DNA of 64,000 nucleotides, from assembly GCA_033398695.1 (NCBI GenBank), contig CM065815.1:100840501-100904500 (forward strand). The letters are read 5' to 3'. The position numbers and the translations under genes are program-made. Position 1 is the first letter of the stretch. Every line of letters begins with the position of its first letter. The stretch is from Orobanche coerulescens (lineage: Eukaryota > Streptophyta > Magnoliopsida > Lamiales > Orobanchaceae). The notes beneath the pieces are model-generated. The model was not told the DNA's origin. It worked only from the letters and a program-made list of their open reading frames with translations, and made no database searches. This document shows positions 44,392 to 55,345 of this stretch, in pieces.

Positions 44392-45410
44392 CAAAAGTGG
44401 CCTGACAAAATAACTTAAACTATTACAAGCTGTTCTTTAAAATAATGAAAGGATAATAAAAGGTTCTTCATGTCACTTGTTGACAAAAGTAAAAGTTGGG
44501 TCTTGTCTCCAAGTTGAAGTTTGACAGCCGCCCTTTTTGCCAAGAATCCTGCTGCTTTATAAGAGAAAGCTGAACATCTTTTTATTTGTTTAGTTGCCAC
44601 TTGATCCTTTTTCCCTCCCCAAGATGCTATTTGTCTTTTGTTTAAGTTACTCCAATTCCGACTATCAAGGTAACTCCGTGCCTCGTTTCTGTTTTCTCGC
44701 CTAAGTAGGTTGTAGTGCGATCGAGGTGTTTTACGTCAATTCTTACTTCGTCTTCTTCGCTTGGAGTATTCGGCTTCGTATCAACAACGATGGGCCTACA
44801 TGGCCAAAAATAAAATACAACAACATACACGAGCATCTGCTCGGGTAATACATAATGACAATGACTGACAGACTGAAGAACACTCCAACTGACTGACCAA
44901 CATGAACAACTCGGACTAGTATCGCTCGAATGCCTCGTCGCCATCATCATGCCCCTGTGTCTCAACTCTCTCCTCGCAAGCACCTAAAACATAAAAACAT
45001 GTTCCGCCCCCACGGGGTCAGTCATCCAGATAATGAACATCAAATACATGTATAACATGATATGCATCCAAAGGCAGAATGAAACGGTACAATGATAATA
45101 ATAATACGAGATGCTCACAAACCAATGTAGAACCGAGCATTCGTGAAATACTATGCCCACGGCATACTATTAATACCTGTTCGACAGGTTAGAACGTAAA
45201 TGCCCAACGGCGAATCATAATTATATAGTACCACAATGAATTACACGACATGAACCAAACCAGAACTGAATTAATTATGAATCACAATGCCCGAAGGCTC
45301 CAATAAAATTACCAGGACAATAATAAAGGCTTGAAAGCCACTCAGCCGAAGCTGTCAAATATCACAATCACCTGAAGCCAAAACAGCCCGAAGCTGTATC
45401 GATTAGGGCC

Positions 45411-45620
45411 GAAGCCACGGCACGAAGCCGTATCACAATTAGGGCCGAAGCCACGGCACGAAGCCGTATCACAATTAGGGCCGAAGCCACGGCACGAAGC
45501 CGTATCACAATTTGGGCCGAAGCCACGACACGAAGCCGTATCACAATTAGGGCCGAAGCCACAGCATGAAGCCGTATCACAATTAGGGCCGAAGCCACGA
45601 CACGAAGCCGTATCACAGTT
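45411..45620. repeat. 36-bp tandem repeat in TEK-E LTR
   Basis: Six units of 36 bp beginning GAAGCCACGGCACGAAGCCG, with starts at 45411, 45447, 45483, 45519, 45555 and 45591. The period is a multiple of three, so a repetitive open frame results on the minus strand; it is not taken as a gene. A looser repeat of about 60-70 bp (CCTCGATTGCCTTAGAACGG...) follows to about 46070. Confidence 0.88.
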
Positions 45621-46980
45621 ATGATAGTGTGCTACCTTGACTCGGCCAACACGATAATGATGACTCACGGATGGGCATTGTACTCGACAGTCCCAATTCA
45701 ATACCTCGATGACCTTAGAGTGGTCAATCGATAACAACGACACAACGGATGAGAACTATCCTCGACAGCCCCAATTCAATACCTCGATTGCCTTAGAATG
45801 GCCAACCGATAACAATGATGCAGCGGATGATTCAATACCTCGATTGACTTAAAACGGTCAATCGATAACAATGATACAATGAATGATTGAACACTTCGAT
45901 TTGCCTGAGAACGGCCAATCGATAATAATGACACGATGAATGAGTGAATACCTCGATTGCCTTAGAACGGGCAACCGAAAACAATGATATGATGAATGAT
46001 TGAACACCTCGATTGCCTTAGAACGGCCAATCGATAACAATGATACGAAGGATGTCTCGGTACCTTTAATCGGTTACCGACAATGAAAAAGAGAAATGAA
46101 TACGTCAACGCCTTTAATCGGCCAAAACAACATCAAGGACAAAACTCCAACATTAATAGCAATGATTACAACGACGTCTTAAATCGACATTAATATCAAC
46201 AACAACGATCGATACATCGATACCGCGAACCGGTGATCGATAATAACATTAACAACGAGTATCACAATGCCTTGAACCGGCCATTAACGAACAATAAAAA
46301 CATTTGGAATAATTTTCGAAAGGTATCGTATCGAACGATCTCTTAATATCAATGAATTCATGAAGAGAATAAGTCTCGGAATGATACAACACATTCATAC
46401 ACATATATGATAACATTAATCTCATTGACTAGTACAAGTATAAAACTTGCCTCAACCGAAGGCGATGAAATCCTTCCACGAACAACGAATGGCATCCTCC
46501 GATAAATATAAGCGCTCGAACAACCTTGAATGCAATACAATTCATTCAATAACACAATATCGAACGAAAACAACACAACGATCGAAGGAAACTCTTTGAG
46601 ACATTTAATCGAACACTAAATGTTCAAAGTTCCTCAAGAACTTAAGAATCATCAATTGGGTTGAACGAATCGAAGATATGGATATACAATCCATAGAACA
46701 TGATTAATAATGTTTACAAACATCAACTGATTCATCAAATTCGGACGGAAAATGAAGTCAAAGCCAACACTCCCAAAAATCAAATTTTAGGAGATTTCAG
46801 GAAATTACCTTGATTAGGATGAAGAATCCACAAACATGTTGTTAATCCATACCACAACTTGAAGAAGATGAAATTATTTGAGTTTGATGATGCTAAATCG
46901 CCCAAAATATCGCCCACAAATCGCCCAAGGAGGAGAGGAAGAAGGAAAGTGATGAAATGAGGATATTCCACAAGAAAACG

Positions 46981-47110
46981 CTGATATAGGCAAAACTGTA
47001 CTGTGTGCCGCGGCACAGGATGAGTGTGCCACGGACCACGGCCAAAAACTGCCCAGCACACTGCCTTTGTGCCACGGCCCGTCCAGAAGGGGCCGCGGCC
47101 CGCGGTACAG
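46981..47110 (-). promoter_or_regulatory. TATA-like box and GTGCCGCGGCAC palindromes of TEK-E LTR
   Basis: CCTATATCAG (46981-46990) on the minus strand. Directly upstream are GTGCCGCGGCAC (about 47004-47015), further GTGCCACGG variants and GGGCCGCGGCCC (47090-47101). The layout is the same as in TEK-F, but the palindrome sequence differs. Confidence 0.6.
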
Positions 47111-47473
47111 CCCGCTCCAGCACAAAAAGGCACATGGTGCAGCCTTAGCTATTTCGACCATAACTCCTTCGTCCGGACTCCGATTGACTCACCGTTTGAA
47201 CCATTGGAAAGCTAACTTGATTCTCTATAATAGTGAAAAGACTCAAAATTTTTGGAGTTTTCAAGAATTAATGGTGATTTTACAAAGTCGAACCCATACG
47301 TGGAAAAGTCGCTTAAGAACACGGAATTCAACAGAACGACACCGATACGAACTCGGATGACAGAAAGTGTAGAATTAATCATTCTCAGAATGAGGAAACG
47401 GTCACAATAGAGTTGCTAAGATGGAATTACACCAGAAAAAAAATTATTGGAAATCGAAATCGCGGATATTACA

Positions 47474-49746
47474 AATCTAACCAATAAACCCGATTTTTCA
47501 TAGAGTTCCGACTCGAATACATGTAACGTGGTTTTATCTCTTATTAACGAGACTTATCAAGAAGTAAAGGCTGAATTGGAGCTATTATAGCCAATCCTTA
47601 CTATAACAAGACTTAATCAAAAAGTAAAAGCTTAATCGGAGCTGTTATGCCAATTCTCAATACAAAATCTCGAATCTAACCAATAAACCCGAATTTTCAT
47701 AGAGTTCCAACTCGAATGCATGTCACGTGGTCTTATATCCTATTAACAAGACTTAATCAAGAAGTAAAGGCTTAATCAGAGCTATTATATCGAATTATTG
47801 CTACAAAAAGAATTAATCAAGAAGTAAAGGCTTAATCGGAGTTGTTATAGCAAATTCTTAGTACAAAAGGCTCGAATCGAAACAATAAAACCGAGTTTTT
47901 GTAGAGTTCTGACTAAATACATTCAACATGATCTTATGTCATATTAACCAGACTTAATCAAGAAGTAAGGCTTAATCAGAGTTGTTATAGCCAATTTTGA
48001 GTACAAAAGGCTCGAATCTAATCAATAAACCCGAGTTTTCATATAGTTCCGACTCGAATGCATGTAATGTGGTTTTATCTCTTATTAACAAGACTTAATC
48101 AAGAAGTAAAGACTTAATCTAATCTATTATAGCTAATTCTCAATATAAAATGCTTGAATCTAATAAATAAACCCGAGTTCTCGTAGTGTTCCGACTCGAA
48201 TACATGTAAAATAGTCTTTTATACTATTGCCAGGACTTAATAAAGAAGTAAAGGCTTAATCAGAGCAATTACAGCCAATCCTTATCACAACAAGATTTAA
48301 TCAAGAAGGTTGATCGAAGCTGTTATACCAATTCTCAGTGGAAAAGGTGAATCTAACCAATAAGCCCGAGTTTTCATAGAGTTAAGACTCGGATACATGT
48401 AACGTGGTTCTATCTCATATTAACAAGACTTATCAAAAAGTAAAAGCTCAATCGGGGTTGTTATTGCCAATTCTAAGCAGAAAAGGCTAGAATCTAATCA
48501 ATAAACCCGATTTTTCATAGAGTTCCCAACTCGAATGCATGTAATGTGGTCTTATCTCCTATTAAATAGAGCTATTATAGCCAATCCTTCCTACAACAGA
48601 CGTAATCAAGAAGTATAAGCTTAATAGGAGTTGTTATAGCCAATTCTAAGTAGAAAAGGCCCGAATCTAATCAATAAACCCGAGTTTTCATAGAGTTCCC
48701 AACTCAAATGCATGTAATGTGGTTCTATCTCCTATTAAAAAGACTTTATAAAGAAGTAAAGGCTTAATCGGAGCTATTATCCAATCCTTGCTACAACAAG
48801 AATTAATCAAGAAGTAAATATTTAATCAGAGTTGTTATAGACAATTCTCAGTACAAAAGGCTTGTATCTAACTAATAAAACCGAGTCTCATAGAATTCCG
48901 ACTCGAATACATGTAACGTGGTCTTATATCCTATTACCAGGACTTAATCAAGAAGTAAAGTCTTAATCAGAGCTATTATAGCCAATCCTTGTTACAACAA
49001 GACTTAATGAAGAAGTAAAAGCTTAATGGGAGTTGTTATACCAATTCTCAGAACAAAAGGCGAATCTAACCAATAAGCCCGAGTTTTCATAGGGTTAAGA
49101 CTCGAATACATGTAACTTGGTTCTATCTCCTATTAACAAGACTTAATCAAAAAGTAAAGGTTTGATCTAAGCTATTATAGCTAATTTTCAATGTAAAATG
49201 CTCGAATCTAATCAAGAAACCCGAGTTTTCTTATGGTTCTGACTCGAATACTTGTAACGTAGTTTTATCTCCTAATAACAAAATTTATCAAGAAGTAAAG
49301 ACTTAAATAGAGCTGCTATAGCCAACCCTTACTACAACAAGACTTAATCAAGAAGTAAAAGCTTAACGGAGTTGTTATAGCCAATTCTGAGTAGAAAAGG
49401 CTCGAATCTAATCAATAAACCTGACTTTTCATGGAGTTCCAACTGGAATGCATGTGACATGGTCTTATCTCTTATTAAAAAGACTTTATCAAGAAGTAAA
49501 GATTTAATCGGAGCTATTATATCCCATCCTTACTACAACAAGAATTAACAAAGAAGTAAAGGCTTAATTGGAGCTATTATAGCCAATCCTTGTTACAGCA
49601 AGACTTAATAAGAAGTAAAGCTTAATCGGAGCTGTTATGCCAATTTTCAGTACAAAAGGCTCGAATATAACCAATAGACCCAAGTTTTCATAGAGTTCAG
49701 ACTCGAATGCATGTAACATGGTCTTATCTCCTATTAACAAGACTTA
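47474..49746. repeat. Satellite array, block 5 (longest)
   Basis: About 2.27 kb. The GAGTTCCGACTCGAAT mark recurs near 47503, 47702, 47904, 48044, 48187, 48379, 48520, 48693, 48892, 49092, 49235, 49432 and 49693. Spacing falls mainly at 140-145 or 192-202 bp, with one of about 260, which fits a unit of about 142 bp plus extra 58-bp modules. Confidence 0.92.
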
Positions 49747-50295
49747 GGGGTTGTTTGCCGGTTGCTGAATGGTTTGGTGCAGAATGGTTGAGAGGTCAGG
49801 ATGGTTGAGAGGCTCTGTATGATTGAGTGCAGAATGAAATTTGGTTGTTTGATAACTGTTCTGAATGACCACTTTGGATGGCTACAAATTACCATTTTAA
49901 CCCTCTATATTATTTAGTTCTCAATGGAATATAATTGTTTGGAAGTTAACCAACTAAAACAATCATTTAGCTCAGCAGAGAGATGGAGAACTTGGTGGCA
50001 AGATGGAACAATCGGTGAGATGGAGCAGTAGACGAGATGGAGCAGCCAACAGTGGGAGTATGGCAGCAGATACAGTTGTGAGTTTGGAAGTAGATAGCGG
50101 CTGGGAGATTTCTTGAAATGGGTAGGAGTGGAGAAAATTACAATCTGAATGGTTGAGGGATGCCCTGACCACAAAATGGCTCAGAGCCTTTTGTCACCAT
50201 TAAGAGGGTAACATTTTTTACCAAACAACCTCCACCTCTAACCTATTCAGGGGTGACCTCTTAATGTAACCATTAAGAGCTAAACAAATAGCCCC
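49747..50295. mobile_element. Tourist-like (PIF/Harbinger) MITE, complete copy
   Basis: 549 bp, flanked by TTA (49744-49746 and 50296-50298). Imperfect terminal inverted repeats: GGGGTTGTTTGCC at the left, and GGGGCTATTTGTTTAGC as the reverse complement of the right end. The 3-bp TTA duplication and G-rich TGTTTG termini are typical of Tourist MITEs. No coding capacity; it would need a PIF transposase from elsewhere. Confidence 0.78.
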
Positions 50296-51162
50296 TTAGT
50301 CAATAAGTAAATGCTTAATTGAAGCTATTATATTCAATCCTTGCTAATTAATCAAGAAGTAAACGCTTAATAGGAGTTGTTATAGCCAATTCTCAATATA
50401 AAATGCTCGAATCTAACTAATAAACCCGAGTTTTCGTAGAGTTCCGACTCAAATAAGTGTAACGTGGTTTTATCTCCTATTAACGAGACTTATCAAGAAG
50501 TAAAGGCTTAATTGGAGCTATTATAGCCAATCGTTACTACAACAAGACTTAATCAAAAAGTAAAAATTTAATCGGAGCTGGTATGCCAATTCTCAATACA
50601 AAAGGTTCAAATCTAACCAATATACCCGAGTTTTCATAGAGTTCCAGCTCGAATGCATGTAACATGGTCTTATATCCCATTAACAAGACTTAATCAAGAA
50701 GTAAAGGCTTAATCAGATATATTATATTGAATTCTTGCTACAACAAGAATTAATCAAGAAGTAAAGGCTTATTGTCAATTCTTAGTACAGAAGGCTCGAA
50801 TCGAAACAATAAACTCGAGTTTTGTAGCGTTCCGACTGAATATATTCAATATGATCTTATGTCCTATTAACCAGACTTAATCAAGAAGTAAGCCATAATC
50901 AGAGTTGTTATGGCAAATTTTGAGTACAAAAGGCTCGAATCTAATCAATAAACCCGAGTTTTCATAGAGTTCCGACTCGAATGCATGTACTGTGGTTTTA
51001 TCTCTTATTAACAAGACTTAATCAAGAAGTAAAGACTTAATCTAAGCTATTATAGCTAATTCTCAATATAAAATGCTTGAATCTAATAAATAAACCCGAG
51101 TTCTCGTAGAGTTCCGGCTCGAATACATGTAAAATAGTCTTATATCCTATTACCGGGACTTC
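50296..51162. repeat. Satellite array, block 6
   Basis: Same modular satellite, continuing from the MITE to the poly(A) end of the LINE. The last unit stops at TACCGGGACTTC. Confidence 0.9.
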
Positions 51163-51270
51163 TTTTTTTTTTTTAAAACAAAAACAGAATATATTATTAA
51201 TCTGTAAAACGAGGGTGGACGAGGCCCTCTACACACCCAACATGCAAATAACCATTAAACCTGCTAAATA

Positions 51271-51837
51271 TTACACGTGCATTTTTCTCCTCCTAATATA
51301 CGGGTAGGCCATTTTATCCAGTTTAATAAGTCCGGGGATTTTCCCTTTAAGATTGGAGACATCGTGGAGGTGAAAATCTTGACGATCACATCCTTCGTTG
51401 GCTAAGAGGTCAGCGAAGGCATTGCCCTCTCTAAAGATATGAGAGAAATGGATCTCAATTTTATCCATATGAGATCGAATTTGAAAAATAATCCTCTGAA
51501 TTTTCCAGTGGCAGGAAGTGGAATGATTAATCAATTGAAGTGCAATTTTGGAGTCTACTTCCACCCAAACTTTTTTAAAATTGTGTTGAATGCAAAACTC
51601 GAGCCCCTCTCCAAATGGCGTAGATTTCCACAAAATTGTTGGTTTGAGTTCCAAGAAATTCGGAGAACATGATAAGAGGATTGCCGAGGTGATCCCGAAC
51701 AATTCCCCCAGCAGCCGCACCGCCCGGATACGGCGCCATTCAAATTTAATTTGCACCACCCCACCTGCTAATCCAACGGACAGCCCTGACTGAGTATCAC
51801 GGCCCCGGGGCAGGTTTGATGCCCACAAAATCTGCAA
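51271..51837 (-). pseudogene. LINE RNase H domain
   Basis: The C-terminal part of the 188-residue frame is an RNase H of the plant LINE type: GLEFCIQHNFKKVWVEVDSKIALQLI (Asp of the EVDS motif) and IHFSHIFREGNAFADLLANEG (His, Asn and Asp of the last motif). The N-terminal motif with the first Asp (expected as a GG.VRD box) lies in another frame near 51690-51760, so the domain is frameshifted. In intact elements it degrades the RNA of RNA-DNA hybrids. Confidence 0.8.
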
Positions 51838-51914
51838 TTCGATCTGCTCCCTTCCAAAACCGTCTACTAATTTTGCCGTTTAATTTGATGTTGTTAATGT
51901 ATTTCCAAATACGC

Positions 51915-53127
51915 TCACACACACACACATTTTGGCGTGAAAGGGACATTATCCACCCTTTTGTCATTCCTACAACACCAAAGAAACCTTATAATCAAAA
52001 TGGGAATAATGTGAAAAATGTGAGTTTTGCCCTTCGTTTTACCAAACCAATTAGCAATGATGAGATTAAAGTTGGAGAAAATAAGGATTTTGATCCCCGC
52101 AAGGTTATGAAAAACCTTCCAAACTTCTCTAGCAACCGGGCCATTAATAAAGAGGTGGGGAAGGTTTTCATCCCCATTACAGCAAAAACACATATTAGTG
52201 GCAATAATGCCCCTACGCGCGACCCCATCCGGCATGGAAATCCATTTATTGAGGACCTTAACTATAAACAGGGAAATTATAGGTGTGATTAAAGGATTCC
52301 AACAATAACGAAGAATATTATTGACAGGTTTTTTCTGACGAACTAAATCCCAAGCAGTTTTGAAGCAAAATGTTTGCGGATAGAGTCCATACAGGTTTAT
52401 TCTCACCAGAGGAAATAGGTAACGAGAAAATATGATCACAACTGCCAAACGGGAGTTTACGATTGATTTTCCTCCTATTCCATTCCCCATTAGTCCAAAC
52501 ACAAGCAATAATATCTTTAACTTTAGTTTGGCGAAAATTGGTTAACAGGCTCAAATCGCACCAAATGTCATGCCAAATAGACACTTTACCATTACCATTA
52601 TGCCAAAAGATTTCATCATTAGTAATATATCTAATGTGGCAAAGGTTTTTCCAAATGAGAGGACTTTTGGGGTTGAATTTGATAATCATGGGGTGGAGCC
52701 GAGAACAGTATTTTTTAAGGAGTAAATTGGACCAAATATTGTTGGAGGTTCTGAATCTCCACCACAATTTAATCTCGGATGCTCGGATAATGTCATGAAG
52801 ATTCCGACAATCGAGACCCCTCTCATCAGTAGGAAAACAAAGCCGATTCCAAGAAGCCCAATGTAACTTACGTTTATTGTCATTAGTTTCCCATCGAAAT
52901 TTGTTGAATAGTCTTTCTATGAATATAATGACATTATTGGGAAGTTTAAGCACTTGTAAGCTATAGAAGGCAATGGAGTTAAGAACCGATTTAATTAATT
53001 CAAGGCGCCCCCCAGTGGACAGTAAATGATGGTTCCAAGTAAGAATTTTGTTTTTAATTTTCGTAATCAAGGGACCATACATATCGAAGGATTGAAAACC
53101 TTTCCAAAGAGGGGAGCCTAAGTACAT
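51915..53127 (-). pseudogene. LINE RT C-terminal part and zf-RVT-type domain
   Basis: Two overlapping frames. 52318-53127 begins MYLGSPLWKG and has RLELIKSVLNSIAFYSLQVLK, NKFRWETNDNKRKLHWASWN and IWHDIW, all usual after the RT core in plant LINEs. 51915-52508 continues with TAWDLVR, DGVARRGIIATNMCFCC...ENLPHLFINGPVAREVW, the zinc-binding domain with its C.FC....E...HLF.....VW pattern. A frameshift near 52380-52430 separates them. Confidence 0.82.
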
Positions 53128-53169
53128 AATCGGTAAATAAGCTCTATTAAACTCTGTGATATCATGGAC

Positions 53170-53468
53170 CTAACTAGCAACTTGGGGAGTTGGATTATTC
53201 AAAATAAAATTACTCTTGTGGTTATTGATCTTCTGCCCGGAAATATTCTCATAATGGGTGATGCACTTGTTAAATATATGGAGACTTTTTTTGGAAGAAT
53301 TAAGAAAAATGAGAATATCATCGGCATAAGCAAGATGCGTGATTTTCACTTTTTTCTTAATCTTATGGTACATCGATGGATTATTCAAGAACATTTGATT
53401 AATACTCCGAGAAAAATAGTCCGCGGCAATAACAAAAATGAGAGGGGACAGCGGATCCCCTTGCCGAA
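53170..53468 (-). pseudogene. LINE RT catalytic segment (downstream half)
   Basis: Encodes QGDPLSPLIFVIAADYFSR from 53468 downward, then KKVKITHLAYADDILIFLN with the catalytic YADD box, and SGQKINNHKSNFI. It is directly continuous with the RT half at 61477-62150 once CRM-4 and one CCGAA are removed. In-frame stops or shifts separate QGDPLSP from the YADD frame. Confidence 0.85.
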
Positions 53469-53999
53469 TGATACGAATCGGTCAATATCATCAAGTACAA
53501 AAAGAAGATTATCCGACCAAGCTTGATTGAGTCGCAGGCGTACATAAAATCCTCATGCAAAATACACGGGCAAATTACCAATTCTCGCGCGCACGACGAC
53601 TTCATAACTTACTCGTCCGATATCCGATTCAGGTGATTCAAGTGGACATGGAAAGCTAAGAAAGAGAGCTACAAATCTTATGAAGACCATAGGACCAAAT
53701 TCGGAACCATTGGATCCCAAAAATGACAAAACCGACAGCATCAGATTTGGTCCAATATCATGAAGATTTTATCCCTTTATTTTCTTTGTCCAAGTGGTAG
53801 CTAAACAATAAAAGAATGTCCAGCATTTTTTTACAAAAGCAGCAGGATTCTTGGCAAAAGGCGGCTGTCAACTTTCAACTTGGAGACAAAGCCCAGCTTT
53901 TACTTTTGTTTGCAAGTGACATGGGGAACCTTTTATTATCTTTTCATTATTTTAAGAACAGCTTGTATTAGTTTAGTTTATCCTGTCAGGTTACTTTTA

Positions 54000-54010
54000 C
54001 CTATAAATAG
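54000..54010 (+). promoter_or_regulatory. TATA box of CRM-4 LTR1
   Basis: CCTATAAATAG followed by TGGCAGTAGAGTTG, identical to the CRM-1 promoter core. Confidence 0.72.
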
Positions 54011-54111
54011 TGGCAGTAGAGTTGTAATGAAGCAGATTTGAACGTAAAAAGAAATAAGAATACACTTTGTGTTTTCTCTTGGTGAATGCTTTTCATCGAA
54101 ACCTGATTTTT

Positions 54112-54201
54112 ATTCGACGCGTTTTCGAGTATTAATCCGATTGATTCTCAATAGGTCTTGAGAAGAAATCACTTTATCGAATTATAGGTCTAATTCGATA
54201 A
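54112..54201 (+). other. Three-stem-loop LTR element (CRM-4 LTR1)
   Basis: SL1 at 54112-54130 (ATTCGA, CGCGTTT, TCGAGT). SL2 at 54145-54164 (TTCTCAA/TTGAGAA). SL3 at 54174-54201 (TTATCGAATTA/TAATTCGATAA). SL2 and SL3 have perfect stems and the identical loop TAGGTC. Confidence 0.78.
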
Positions 54202-55028
54202 AACAACTGTTCCTGTCCTGTTTCGATATTCTTCTTGTTTTCGATACAGTTTTATTCTTGTCCGATATTGTTACTACATCCAATATTACCTCCATATTCA
54301 TACGTTCGATTTATCATATTCCACTTGTTTTTCTTTTCACCCGTGAATTTTACTTCCGCTATATACATATCTATTCCGATCGAGATCACATACATATTCC
54401 GATCAGAAGTCGGATCTAATTTGATAAACGCCTTGTGCTTGTTCTTATTCGCCCGAATTTCCATACTTTCGGACGATTCTTACATTGTTCCACACTTAGA
54501 TTTATTGTTCGTGTTTCCTGTTCACAAAAGACATTTCCCTTACACGCGATACATGCTTGTATCCGATCGGGATTTCCTGTCATAAGTGTTGTTCGTTCTC
54601 CAGAATAGTTCGGAATCATCTTGTTCGTTGTCGCTGTAGAGATTCTCTTTGTTCGCCGCTGCTGTTCGGAACTGCTGTATCGACGAGTTGCTGCTGTTCG
54701 GAAGTGCTGTATCGAGCGAACCTTGCTGTCCGTTATTGCTGTATCGAGCGAACCTTGCTGTTCGGAAGTGCTGTATCGACGCATTACTGCTGTTCGGGCT
54801 GCATGTCGGCGAGTCTTCTTTGTTCGGCTAGCATGTGGCGTGTTGCTGTTCGTCCTTGTTCGTTCGGTCACTGTTTGATTACGGGTGGTATCTTTCCGTT
54901 AGTGCTGTGTCGACGGGTTGTTGCCTTCAATTACAGCCTGAGCTGTTTGATTCATTTCGGCTGAGTGCTGTTCGCTACCGCACGTGAAATAGTCTTCCGC
55001 TGTACCGATAGAGAATTCGTATCATAAG

Positions 55029-55041
55029 TGGTATCGGAGCC
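55029..55041 (+). other. Primer-binding site of CRM-4, first internal region
   Basis: TGGTATCGGAGCC, 4 nt after LTR1; same site and mismatch as CRM-1b. Confidence 0.82.
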
Positions 55042-55345
55042 CAAGGTCATCTCCTTGGGCGATTTATTCAACGAATTTTTAGTTGAAGTATTTAGTCACC
55101 TTCTTGGGTTGTTCTTCACGGTTAGAAGAATTTTTGCATAACATTGGCAGATTAGCGTAGTCGGAAGAAAATAAAGTTTCCCGTGGATTCGACCGTTGGA
55201 TCGTCACTAAATTTTGACAGAGGTAAGCCAACTCATTGAACTACAGTCTGAACGGTGCAGATCAGATTCTTTGATCATCTTCTTGGTTCATTCTTCACGG
55301 ATTTCTTGGCAAATTTTCTGTTCGATTTCTTGATCATTAGAAGAG
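55042..55345 (+). other. CRM-4 leader between primer site and Gag
   Basis: About 300 nt, against about 25 nt in CRM-1, with two related segments (TTCTTGGGTTGTTCTTCACGG near 55102-55122 and CTTCTTGGTTCATTCTTCACGG-like near 55279). No ORF. Function unknown. Confidence 0.6.

Larger units (their letters stand above)
38617..44783 (-). mobile_element. CRM-1b: near-intact Ty3/gypsy LTR retrotransposon nested in TEK-E
   Basis: 6167 bp with target duplication ACAAC (38612-38616 and 44784-44788). LTRs are 38617-39568 (952 bp) and 43824-44783 (960 bp). It has the longest uninterrupted polyprotein in the window (40419-43784), broken only by a stop in integrase, a second stop at 39735 and small changes in the tail. 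Same family as CRM-1a. Confidence 0.94.
43824..44783 (-). repeat. CRM-1b 5' LTR
   Basis: 960 bp, TGATACGAATTATCGCTGG...CGTATCA, followed by ACAAC. A TATA box CCTATAAATAG is at 44381-44391. Confidence 0.93.
38450..47473 (-). mobile_element. TEK-E: solo LTR, split by CRM-1b
   Basis: Ends TGTAATATCCGCGATTTCG and GGGGGTGTTACA on the minus strand, with target duplication AATCT (38445-38449 and 47474-47478) in satellite. After removing CRM-1b it is about 2852 bp of one LTR, with no primer site, polypurine tract or coding, hence a solo LTR formed by LTR-LTR recombination. It is related to the TEK-F LTR at both ends and in the block before the TATA region (CTTTAGGAG/TTTTAGGAG...AATTACCT). A TATA-like box is at 46981-46990. 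Confidence 0.85.
53469..55024 (+). repeat. CRM-4 LTR1
   Basis: TGATACGAATCGGTCAATATC...GAGAATTCGTATCA. TATA box at 54001-54010. Positions 54640-54960 are rich in short repeats (TGCTGTTCGGAAG, GCTGTATCGAGCGAACC). Confidence 0.92.

Noticed and set aside
45342..45743. Minus-strand open frame with a repeating GPNCDTASCRGF peptide
   Set aside because: It results from the 36-bp tandem repeat, whose length is a multiple of three; the same region is open in other frames too, and it lies within an LTR.
49914..50174. Open frames of 86 and 66 residues inside the MITE (also 37948-38208)
   Set aside because: The MITE is non-coding; the frames are not preserved between the two copies beyond general similarity and resemble no transposase.
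55215..55235. Possible splice donor (AGAGGTAAGCC) in the CRM-4 leader
   Set aside because: No convincing acceptor and branch site could be tied to it before the Gag start; left as a possibility only.
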